From assembly GCF_003259845.1 (NCBI RefSeq), contig NZ_QLMJ01000010.1, positions 124,001 to 188,000 on the forward strand: DNA of 64,000 bases, given 5' to 3'. Made by a program: the position numbers and the translations under genes. Below are positions 42,214 through 51,129 of this stretch, in pieces. The stretch is from Actinoplanes lutulentus (GTDB taxonomy: Bacteria; Actinomycetota; Actinomycetes; Mycobacteriales; Micromonosporaceae). The notes under the pieces are model-generated. The model was not told the origin of the DNA and did no database searches. It worked only from the letters and a program-made list of their open reading frames with translations. Each line of letters opens with the position of its first letter. Position 1 is the first letter of the stretch.

Positions 42214-44166
42214 TCAGATGTCCAGGAAGCGAACATCCTTGGCGTTGCGCTGGATGAACGAACGCCGCGCCTCGACGTCCTCACCCATCAGCACGCTGAA
42301 CAACTCGTCCGCGACGGCGGCGTCATCAAGCGTCACCTGGCGCAGCGTCCGGGTGTCCGGGTTCATCGTGGTGTCCCAGAGCTCCTGGAAGTTCATCTCG
42401 CCGAGACCCTTGAACCGCTGGATGTCGTCCGGCTTCGCGTTCGGCTTCTTCTGCTGACGCAGCGCGATCAGGCCGTCCCGCTCCCGGTCGGAGTACGCGT
42501 ACTGGGCGTCGTCGCCACGCTTGTTCCACTTGAGCTTGTAGAGCGGCGGCGAGGCCAGGTAGACGTGGCCGTGCTCGACCAGCGGCCGCACGAAGCGGAA
42601 CAGCAGGGTGAGCAGCAACGTCTGAATGTGCTGGCCGTCGACGTCGGCGTCGGCCATCAGGATGATCTTGTGGTACCGCAACTTCGAGAGGTCGAACTCG
42701 TCGTGGATGCCGGTGCCCATCGCCGTGATCAGCGCCTGGACCTCGTTGTTTTTCAGCACCCGGTCGATCCGGGCCTTCTCCACGTTGAGGATCTTGCCGC
42801 GGATCGGGAGGATCGCCTGGATGCGGCTTTCCCGGCCGGACTTGGCCGAACCGCCGGCCGAGTCACCCTCGACGATGAACAGCTCGGTCTCGCGCGGGTC
42901 GGTGGACTGGCAGTCGGCCAGCTTGCCCGGCATCGAACCGGACTCCAGCAGCGACTTGCGCCGGGCCAGCTTGCGCGCCTGCTGCGCGGCGATCCGGGCG
43001 CGTGCGGCCTGGTCCGCCTTGGTGATGATCAGCTTGGCGTCCGCGGGATTGCGGTCGAACCAGTCGGCGAGCTGCTCGTTGCAGACCTTCTGCACGAAGC
43101 TCTTCATGTCGGTGTTGCCGAGCTTCGTCTTGGTCTGGCCCTCGAACTGCGGGTTCGCCAAGGTCACCGAGATGATCGCGGCGAGACCCTCACGGATGTC
43201 CTCGCCGGAGAGCTTCTGGTCGGCCTTGAGGAATTTCTTCTCCACGCCGTACTTGTTGACGATGGTCGTCAGTGCGGCGCGGAAACCCTCCTCGTGGGTG
43301 CCGCCCTCGTGGGTGTTGATGCGGTTCGCGAAGGTGTAGACCGACTCGCCGTACGACTCGTTCCACTGCATCGCGATCTCGACGGCCATGCCCTCCTCGG
43401 GGGCGTCGGCGTCGAACTGGATCACGGTCTTGTGGATGGCGCTCTTCGTCGCGTTGAGGTGCCGCACGAAGTCGGCGATGCCGTCCGCGTACATGAAGGT
43501 GACCGAGCGGGCCTCACCGTTCTCGTCGACCGAGGTGGGCCGCAGGTCGGTGAAGCTGATGGTCAGTCCCTTGTTGAGGAACGCCATCTCCTGAAGCCGG
43601 CGGTAGATCGTCTGGAAGTCGAAGTCGACGGTCTCGAAGATGTTCGGGTCCGGCCAGAACTGGACGGTTGAGCCGGTCTTGTCGGTCGGCTCGCCCTTGA
43701 TCAGCTCGCTCGGCTTCGAGTAGTCGTATTTCTGCCGCCACACGTTGCCGGACTTGTGGATCTCGACGGCCATCTTGGTGGAGAGCGCGTTGACGACCGA
43801 GACGCCGACGCCGTGCAGACCGCCGGAGACCTTGTAGGCCTGGTTGTCGAACTTGCCACCCGCGTGCAGCACGGTCAGCGCGACCTCGACACCCGGCTTT
43901 TTCAGCTGCGGGTGCAGGTCGACCGGGAAACCACGGCCGTTGTCGGTGACCGAAACCCCGCCGTCGTCGAAGATGACCACGTCGATGGTGTCGCAGTATC
44001 CGGCCAGCGCCTCGTCGACGGCGTTGTCCACAACCTCCCAGACGAGGTGGTGCAGACCGCGCTCACCGGTCGAGCCGATGTACATGCCGGGACGCTTGCG
44101 GACTGCCTCGAGGCCCTCGAGCACGGTGATCGAATCAGCACCGTACTCCTGCTTGTTCTCTGACAC
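42214..44166 (-). CDS. gyrB: DNA gyrase subunit B
   Basis: The 650-residue ATPase subunit. GHKL motifs: EVVDNAVDEALAGYCD, VTDNGRGFPVD, GGLHGVGVSVVNALS. TOPRIM motifs: ELFIVEGDSAGGSAKSGR, ILPIRGKILNVEKA and ILMADADVDGQHI. The C-terminal tail reads GEDVEARRSFIQRNAKDV. GTG 44166 is selected; the longer frame upstream has no family similarity. It begins the gyrB-gyrA-DUF3566 unit. Confidence 0.99.
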   Translation of the reverse strand: MSENKQEYGADSITVLEGLEAVRKRPGMYIGSTGERGLHHLVWEVVDNAVDEALAGYCDTIDVVIFDDGGVSVTDNGRGFPVDLHPQLKKPGVEVALTVLHAGGKFDNQAYKVSGGLHGVGVSVVNALSTKMAVEIHKSGNVWRQKYDYSKPSELIKGEPTDKTGSTVQFWPDPNIFETVDFDFQTIYRRLQEMAFLNKGLTISFTDLRPTSVDENGEARSVTFMYADGIADFVRHLNATKSAIHKTVIQFDADAPEEGMAVEIAMQWNESYGESVYTFANRINTHEGGTHEEGFRAALTTIVNKYGVEKKFLKADQKLSGEDIREGLAAIISVTLANPQFEGQTKTKLGNTDMKSFVQKVCNEQLADWFDRNPADAKLIITKADQAARARIAAQQARKLARRKSLLESGSMPGKLADCQSTDPRETELFIVEGDSAGGSAKSGRESRIQAILPIRGKILNVEKARIDRVLKNNEVQALITAMGTGIHDEFDLSKLRYHKIILMADADVDGQHIQTLLLTLLFRFVRPLVEHGHVYLASPPLYKLKWNKRGDDAQYAYSDRERDGLIALRQQKKPNAKPDDIQRFKGLGEMNFQELWDTTMNPDTRTLRQVTLDDAAVADELFSVLMGEDVEARRSFIQRNAKDVRFLDI

Positions 44167-44696
44167 CCTCGGCCACTTTCTCGCTGCGGAACGTCTGCCC
44201 CGCAGCGGGGTTGGCGGGCACGACGGCAGCGGCCGCGCGCACACGTCTCACCAGGGAAAACACCCGCGGGGGGGAAGCGGACCACCGGTAAAACCATGCG
44301 CGCCGGTCGCCGCGGACGGCCCGCGGATCGTGATCGGCTGAGAAAACCGCGTAGCGTAACGACGAGGGTTGCCCTCCACCGCCAAGCACAGTTTTCCCGG
44401 TCACTGTCGATTCTACTCCGCCGACGCGAGTTGGCGAGGGTCCGGCACCCCTTCCGGGTGCCTGAGAGTCCCGTAGCGGGATTTGGGTCGCTACCCACGT
44501 GTTCCCCTACACGGACTTGCCGCCCACCGCAACGACAAGTGCTGCGGGTGCCAGAAGTGCCGGGCGCGCCTGCCGTGCCTAACCGGCACACACTGCGACA
44601 CTGCTCGACAGCGGCAGGGGCTGGTGTCGTAACCTCGCCCGCGCGGGCCGGTGTCACCGGAGGCGCCGCATGACAGTCCGAGGAGGGGTGGCCCCG
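44167..44696. promoter_or_regulatory. gyrB upstream region (530 bp, divergent)
   Basis: No gene is seen. The segment separates gyrB from a divergent unknown gene. It must carry the gyrB promoter; no single -10/-35 pair stands out. The GGAGGGG at 44682 is the ribosome-binding site of the plus-strand gene. Confidence 0.5.
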
Positions 44697-45263
44697 ATGG
44701 CTCATGACAAGGGCCTGGACAACGTCGCCGTGCACTGGCCGCGGACAAATCAGTACTACGACCCGGTCGCGCCCGCCGAGTTCGTCGACTTCGGAACGAT
44801 CGCCGACCGACCCGAGATCGCCGCGCCTACCGGCGCGCTCGCGCTACACATCGCCAAGACAGGGACGGTACGCGCGACCGCGTACACCGAGCTTGTCGAT
44901 CTTCTGCTGGGTCTGGAGGGCGTCCTGTACGCCACCGACGCGGCCGCCGAGGACGAGGATCCGGTGATCGATCCGGACGGCTGCGCCTGGATCGCCGGCG
45001 GTCTGGAACGTTTCGTCGAGGGCCACGACAAGTTCGGCGACCTGGTCACCTTCGACACCGTCGCCGAGGTCATGCGCACTGCGATCGCCGGCGGACGGCT
45101 GGCTGACCAGCAGCTTCGCTGGCTCGAACACCGGCTCACCGCGCTGCGCGACGACGCCGGCAACGCCCCGCACTGGAGTTTCGCCCGCACCGAGCTGGTG
45201 ATCCTGGCCGGTTTCTACCGCCGCTGCGCCGAGCGCGGCTTCGCCATCTTCGCCGACTACTGA
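44697..45263 (+). CDS. Hypothetical protein
   Basis: A 188-residue soluble protein, mostly helical, for example TAYTELVDLLLGLEGVLYAT, VAEVMRTAIAGGRLADQQLRWL and LVILAGFYRRCAERGFAIFAD. No family recognised, though the layout suggests a conserved actinobacterial protein. ATG 44697 has a strong GGAGGGG eight bases upstream. Confidence 0.72.
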   Translation: MAHDKGLDNVAVHWPRTNQYYDPVAPAEFVDFGTIADRPEIAAPTGALALHIAKTGTVRATAYTELVDLLLGLEGVLYATDAAAEDEDPVIDPDGCAWIAGGLERFVEGHDKFGDLVTFDTVAEVMRTAIAGGRLADQQLRWLEHRLTALRDDAGNAPHWSFARTELVILAGFYRRCAERGFAIFADY

Positions 45264-45280
45264 GTCGTTCAGCCGGTTTT

Positions 45281-45305
45281 CCACAGGCTCAGACCGAGCC
45301 TGTGG
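45281..45305. terminator. Bidirectional terminator
   Basis: CCACAGGCTC pairs with GAGCCTGTGG around AGACC between two convergent stop codons. The stem halves also resemble DnaA-box cores. Confidence 0.75.
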
Positions 45306-45313
45306 GCAGCGGG

Positions 45314-45805
45314 TCAGCGGGACTTCGGCTGGCGGATCAGCAGGGCCAGGCCGACGGTGACGAAGAGGGCGACCAGGCCGGAACCCGTCCAGAAGATCGC
45401 CACGCGGTCGTCGGCGACCCTGCCGATCGCCGCGCGGGTGCCGGGGCTGGGAATGGGGCTGGCCGTCAGCAATTCGTTGCCGCTGCACAGCGAGGTGGTG
45501 CCGGCGACGGAGAGAACGCGGTACCGCCCGCCTTCGGCGAACCGATATCCACAGGACGCCTCGTTGTCCGATGTGGTCAGCGTCACCTCGTTGCCGGCCA
45601 CGCCCTTGGCGACGGCCTCGACGGCGAACCGGACCTGCTGCTGACCGCTGTCGCGTTCGACAGTCCGGACAACGCCGTCGAACGCCAGCTCGGCGTCCTC
45701 GATCCCGATGCCGTCCTTGCAGGAGCAGGCCCAGGCCGGTCCGGCCACGAACGGTATCGGACCGATCACGAGAAGCAGCAAAACCACCAACCGTCGCACG
45801 ATCAT
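45314..45805 (-). CDS. Exported TIMP/NTR-like protein with C-terminal membrane anchor
   Basis: A 163-residue protein. The signal peptide MIVRRLVVLLLLVIGPIPFV ends AWA, so the mature chain begins CSCKDG. A beta-rich domain with further Cys follows (FAVEAVAKGVAGNEVTLTTS, ASCGYRFAEGGRYRVLSV). A C-terminal span FWTGSGLVALFVTVGLALLI anchors it. The N-terminal Cys-x-Cys and layout recall netrin/TIMP-like folds; that is similarity by eye. Start ATG 45805 rather than the upstream in-frame ATG. Confidence 0.72.
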   Translation of the reverse strand: MIVRRLVVLLLLVIGPIPFVAGPAWACSCKDGIGIEDAELAFDGVVRTVERDSGQQQVRFAVEAVAKGVAGNEVTLTTSDNEASCGYRFAEGGRYRVLSVAGTTSLCSGNELLTASPIPSPGTRAAIGRVADDRVAIFWTGSGLVALFVTVGLALLIRQPKSR

Positions 45806-45944
45806 GCAACTCAGACGCTCGAACCCGGCGTCTGGTTGCACCAATCCCATCGATGTTGGCGAGTTGCGACCACATTTCGGCCCAAACTCGCCAAGATCGC
45901 CAGGGGTGGCGGTAGTCGAGCTGAGCGGGTGCTGCGGCCTGTGG

Positions 45945-46871
45945 TCAGCCGTAGGTGTCCCGGGGGCCTCGGCCCTGCACTCGGCGAGGGCCTCGGCTCC
46001 AGGACGGTGCTGCCGGGCCGTGGATGTTCAGCTTGGTGACCACGTTGTGGCCCACCTCGCCGGCGATCTTGCGCAGCAGGGTGGCGGCGAGCATCCGGAG
46101 CTGGGTGGCCCAGGCTGTGGATTCGGCTTCGACGGTCAGGACGCCGCCTTCGAGTTTCACCGGCCGGCTGTGCGCCGCGATGTCCGGGCCGACCACCTTC
46201 GACCACGAGCCGAAGACGGTCGCCTCGGCTTTCGGTTTCTCCCAGCCGCGGGACTTCATCAGCCGCTGCAGCATGTCGCCGAAGAGCTGCGGGTCGCGCG
46301 GGTCCGGGCCCGGCCCGGAGTAACCGCGTAGGCGTCGCCCGCTGCCTCCGCCGGTTTTGCGGCGCTTGGGCTGCTTCGCGTACTCCCGCCGGCGAGCCAG
46401 GGCCGCGTCCAGAACGGCTCGCGCCAGCTCCGGGCCGGCCAGATCCGGGCTCGGCAGAGCGGGTTCCTCAGCCTTAACCTCATCGGAGACAGGCTTCTGA
46501 ACTGCGGATTCACTGGACTTTTCAGAACCCACAGGTTTGTCCACAGGGCGGCTGGCGGTGGGTCTCCGGGGCGGCTCCGCTGCGTTGTCCACAGGCTGTG
46601 CATTGGGCGTACCCTCGCGGGTTTGTCCGCGGGCGGGGGCGGGTCGCTTGGACCTCCACTCCGGGGTTGTCGCCCAGGGATCATCGCCGGCGGGACGCCG
46701 CGCGCCCTCAGAGGGCGCTCCACGCTCCGCCGGACGCGCACCCGAACCCGACCCACCCCAAAGATCACCCAGGGCCTCCCCGAAGAGCTGAGGGGGCTCG
46801 TAAGGGACGTCGGGCTCTTCGTTGGGCCACTCTTCGTCGGGCCAGGGTGTCCGATCGTGGTCAGTCGGCAC
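45945..46871 (-). CDS. dciA: DciA-family (DUF721) helicase-loading protein
   Basis: A 308-residue protein. Residues 1-185 are disordered and charged; the DciA domain spans about 200-300: LFGDMLQRLMKSRGWEKPKA, TVFGSWSKVVGPDIAAHSRP, LTVEAESTAWATQLRMLAAT. DciA helps the replicative helicase DnaB function in bacteria lacking DnaC. It lies between recF and gyrB as in mycobacteria (Rv0004). Its start overlaps the recF stop by 11 bp. Two perfect DnaA boxes lie within its coding sequence. Confidence 0.9.
   Translation of the reverse strand: MPTDHDRTPWPDEEWPNEEPDVPYEPPQLFGEALGDLWGGSGSGARPAERGAPSEGARRPAGDDPWATTPEWRSKRPAPARGQTREGTPNAQPVDNAAEPPRRPTASRPVDKPVGSEKSSESAVQKPVSDEVKAEEPALPSPDLAGPELARAVLDAALARRREYAKQPKRRKTGGGSGRRLRGYSGPGPDPRDPQLFGDMLQRLMKSRGWEKPKAEATVFGSWSKVVGPDIAAHSRPVKLEGGVLTVEAESTAWATQLRMLAATLLRKIAGEVGHNVVTKLNIHGPAAPSWSRGPRRVQGRGPRDTYG
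46537..46593. promoter_or_regulatory. Two consensus DnaA boxes inside dciA
   Basis: TTGTCCACA occurs at 46537-46545 and 46585-46593 in the same orientation, 48 bp apart, in the disordered N-terminal coding part of dciA. Confidence 0.55.
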
Positions 46872-47991
46872 GGATCACCGACCCGGTGGTGACGTCGTAG
46901 CGGACGCCGCGCAGCGAGGGCGGGACGTCTTCCGGGACCGCGCAGGTGACCAGCAATTGGGCGGCGTCGGAAACCAGGGCGGCGAGGCGTTCGCGGCGAC
47001 CCGAGTCGAGTTCGGCGAAGACGTCGTCGAGGACCAGCACGGGTTCGATGCCGTCCGATCTCAACAGGTCGTAGGCGGCGAGCCGGAGCGCCAGCGCGAA
47101 CGACCAGGACTCGCCGTGGCTCGCGTAGCCCTTGGCCGGCAGATCGCCGAGGCTGAGGGTGAGATCGTCGCGATGCGGGCCCACCAGGGTCGTTCCCCGC
47201 TCGGTCTCCGCGGTGCGGCGTTCCTCAAGAGAGGCGAGCAGGGCCTCCCGCAACGCGGTCCGGTCGGCGGTGAGCGATTCACCGAGCCGGGATGCGTACG
47301 CGATCGCGGCCGAAGTCCGCCCGGCAGCCACCGCGTCGTATGCCTTGGTCAGGTGCGGGCCGAGGGCTGCCGCGAGCTCCAGCCGGCCGGCCAGCAGCTC
47401 GGCGCCGTGCTGGGCCAGATGCTGGTCCCAGACGGCGAGCGTCGACAGGTCTTGGCCGCGGGAGCCGCCGACCTTGCGAGTCAGATACGCCGTCCGGAGC
47501 AGGGCGTTTCGCTGCTTCACCACCCGGTCGTAATCGGCGCGGACGCCGGCGTACCGAGGCTGGCGGGCGACGAGCAGGTCGTCGAGGTAACGACGGCGCT
47601 CGGACGGATCGCCACGGACCAGCTCGAGGTCCTCCGGGGCGAAGAGCACCATGCGCAGGGCGCCGAGCACCTCGCGAGGGCGGCGCACCGGCGAACGGTT
47701 GAGGCGGGCCCGGTTGGCCTTGCCCGGAACGATCTCCAGCTCGACCAGCAGTTCACGTCCATCGTGGACAATCGCGCACCGGATCACGGCGGAGGTCGCC
47801 CCGGCCCTGACCAGAGGCGCGTCGGTGGCCACCCGGTGACTGTCCAGAGTGGCCACGTAACCGAGCGCCTCGATCAGGTTCGTCTTGCCCATGCCGTTCT
47901 GGCCGACGAGCACGGACACGCCGGGGTCGAGATCCACGGCCACTCGCTCATAGGAGCGGAAGTCGGTGAGCTCGACCCGGCGTACGTGCAT
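46861..47991 (-). CDS. recF: DNA replication/repair protein RecF
   Basis: A 376-residue SMC-like ATPase for gap repair. Walker A is VLVGQNGMGKTNLIEALGYV; the signature region includes FALALRLAAYDLLR; Walker B is PVLVLDDVFAELDSGRRERL. It begins HVRRVELTDFRSYERVAVDL. It is three bases after the gnd stop and overlaps dciA at its end. Confidence 0.97.
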   Translation of the reverse strand: MHVRRVELTDFRSYERVAVDLDPGVSVLVGQNGMGKTNLIEALGYVATLDSHRVATDAPLVRAGATSAVIRCAIVHDGRELLVELEIVPGKANRARLNRSPVRRPREVLGALRMVLFAPEDLELVRGDPSERRRYLDDLLVARQPRYAGVRADYDRVVKQRNALLRTAYLTRKVGGSRGQDLSTLAVWDQHLAQHGAELLAGRLELAAALGPHLTKAYDAVAAGRTSAAIAYASRLGESLTADRTALREALLASLEERRTAETERGTTLVGPHRDDLTLSLGDLPAKGYASHGESWSFALALRLAAYDLLRSDGIEPVLVLDDVFAELDSGRRERLAALVSDAAQLLVTCAVPEDVPPSLRGVRYDVTTGSVIRAD

Positions 47992-47994
47992 GAA

Positions 47995-48867
<873 letters not shown>

Positions 48868-48906
48868 GGTCTTCCCCCTAGAAGTGCGAATGATCCTCGC
48901 TCAGTA

Positions 48907-50040
48907 TCAGCGCGTTACCCGGATCGGCATGATCAGATAGCGGTATCCCGGGATGATTTCGCCGCTTTCGCCAGCGGGGGAGATCACAGCAGGCTTGAAC
49001 GCGTCGACGAAAGAGAGCACCGCGGTCGGTGCGCCGAGGTTCTGCAGACCGTCGATCAGGTACTGCGGGTTGAAGCCGATCGTCAGCGGCTCACCGGTGA
49101 AGGTGGCCTCCATCGCCTCGCTCGCCCGAGCCTCTTCCGTCCCGCCGGCCTCGACGACCAGACCGTCCTCGCTGAAGCTCAGCAGCACCGGGGTGGTGCG
49201 CTCGGCGACCAGCGCGACACGGCGGACCACCTCGACCAGTGCGGCGACACCGACGCGGGCGTCGGAGTTGTGCGAGCTGGGGAAGAGCGAGCGGACGGGC
49301 GGGTAGTTCGCCCCGTCGAGCAGGCGGCTCGTGGTGCGGCGGGCGCCACCGGCGAAACCGATCATGCCTTCGCCGGCGCTGCCCTGCGCCAGGGCCAGGG
49401 TGACTCCGCCGCCGATCGGGCCGAGCGCCTTGGCGGTGTCGTTCAGGGTTTTCGCCGGGACCAGCGCGTTGATGCTGATGTCCGGGTCGTCCGGGCTCCA
49501 CTCGATCTCACGCATCGCCAGCCGGTAGCGGTCGGTGGCCAGCATCGCCATCGACGTGCCGTTCAGCTCGATGCGGACGCCGGTCATCATCGGCAGCGTC
49601 TCGTCCCGGCCGGCCGCGATGGCCACCTGGGAGACCGCTGAGGCGAACGTAGCGGCGTCGACGGTGCCGGTGCTGGAAGGCATCTCCGGAAGAGCCGGAT
49701 AGTCCTCCACCGGCATCGTGGGGAGGGTGAAACGTGCGCTGCCACAGACGAGCTCGAGGTGCGCACCGACAGCCGCGATGTCGACCGGCTTGCCGGGGAG
49801 TGCCTTGGTGATCTCGGCGAGCAGGCGGCCGGAGACCAGAGCGGCGCCGTCAGCGTCCGCCTGAACCTCGACACTCACCTGGCTCGAGACCTCGTAGTCG
49901 AACCCTGAGACCTGCAGCCGCCCGTCAGTGACCCGCAGCAGGACGCCGGCGAGCACCGGAACCGACGGCCGGCTCGGCAGGCTCTTGGCTGTCCAGGCCA
50001 CGGCGTCGGCAAGTGCGTCTCGCTCCACCCGGAACTTCAT
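48907..50040 (-). CDS. dnaN: DNA polymerase III sliding clamp (beta subunit)
   Basis: The 377-residue clamp made of three similar domains: MKFRVERDALADAVAWTAKS; RDETLPMMTGVRIELNGTSM with ATDRYRLAMREIEW; and FNPQYLIDGLQNL, ending in a RYLIMPIRVTR-type strand. It holds polymerase on DNA. ATG 50040 faces oriC. Confidence 0.99.
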   Translation of the reverse strand: MKFRVERDALADAVAWTAKSLPSRPSVPVLAGVLLRVTDGRLQVSGFDYEVSSQVSVEVQADADGAALVSGRLLAEITKALPGKPVDIAAVGAHLELVCGSARFTLPTMPVEDYPALPEMPSSTGTVDAATFASAVSQVAIAAGRDETLPMMTGVRIELNGTSMAMLATDRYRLAMREIEWSPDDPDISINALVPAKTLNDTAKALGPIGGGVTLALAQGSAGEGMIGFAGGARRTTSRLLDGANYPPVRSLFPSSHNSDARVGVAALVEVVRRVALVAERTTPVLLSFSEDGLVVEAGGTEEARASEAMEATFTGEPLTIGFNPQYLIDGLQNLGAPTAVLSFVDAFKPAVISPAGESGEIIPGYRYLIMPIRVTR

Positions 50041-51129
50041 GCTGTCCTCCGCGATGCTTTCTCTTACGGGGGCTTCGACCCCACTGAAACTCTATGGCTC
50101 CGGTGCTCTGCGTGTGCGCCCGACCCCGGTGCTGAGAAGTCGAGCAGGACGGTCGGCGAGCTCTCGCGAACCCCTCCACACCTTCCACAACGCTGATGAT
50201 TGGTTTTTGTTCTCTATTAAAGAGATAACTAGTCGTCTTCATCGGTGCTGTGGATTCTGTGGAGAACCCGAGTTTCACCTGGTCAGAGGGTTATCCACCG
50301 GTGATTCACAGGTGGATAACCAGGGTATAAACCCCCGCCTTCGTCCACAGTCGCTGACCGTACGGGCGTTTGTCCACCGCTGTCCCCAGGCTGTCCCCAG
50401 GTTGTCCACCGGTTTTATCCCCTGCCCTGTGCAAAACGTTGGGACGCTACCGGGTCGTCGTCCCCAGAACCTTCAACAGGAAATCCACAGGCGTCCACAG
50501 GCGGTGGACAAAGATGTGACCGTCCGTGTCTGTCCACATCGATTTCCACAGGGTTCATGCACATCTGTGGGTTGTGGTGTCAGCAGTTATCCACCGTCTG
50601 GGGACAGAGCCTGTGGAGACCTGTGGATTAGTGTGGAAAACGTTGGCACGAAACCGACCCGTTCCGACGTTGACAACATCCCGGTTCCGGCTCTCAATCT
50701 TGCTCTGCGAAAAGCTTCAATATGCGGGCTGAGCTGCGATGATCTGGGCATAACCTGTGGACAACGCGGTGCACAAGCGGTGGATAACCTGTGCCGTTTT
50801 GGTATAGGCGCTGGTTAAGGGCCTGTGGGTATGTGGGCAAGGTGGCGCGAGCAGCCTGTGTACAGCGGTGTCCGGCGGCTCGGGGGCGATGATCGCTGGC
50901 GGCCGTTGCTGATCAACCAGGACAGTGCGGTGCCGTGCGTTGCGCACACCCTGTGGACAAGTGCGGTTGTCGGCCGCTTGAGCTGGGGTTATGGGCTGTG
51001 CACAAGCGGCTCAGAGGCCCTGTGGGCGGTGTGGGTGCGATGTCTTTGGAAACGGGCGTGGCCCCTGCCTCGAACGGCAGGGGCCACGTTGTTGCGGTTG
51101 TTGAGCCCTTGGACTCGTACCCAAAAGAT
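50041..51129. other. oriC: Chromosomal replication origin oriC
   Basis: The 1.09-kb dnaA-dnaN gap. It is packed with DnaA boxes in both orientations. Perfect TTGTCCACA complements lie at 50756-50764 and 50952-50960. One-mismatch forms include TTGTCCACC at 50402 and 50370, CTGTCCACA at 50530, TTATCCACC near 50291 and 50587, and many TGTGGAT/TGTGGAG cores. The most AT-rich stretch, 50196-50236 (TTTTTGTTCTCTATTAAAG), is the likely unwinding element near dnaN. No gene is present. Confidence 0.95.
51058..51087 (-). terminator. Terminator of dnaA
   Basis: A perfect 12-bp stem GTGGCCCCTGCC/GGCAGGGGCCAC around TCGAAC, 43 bp past the dnaA stop. Confidence 0.8.
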
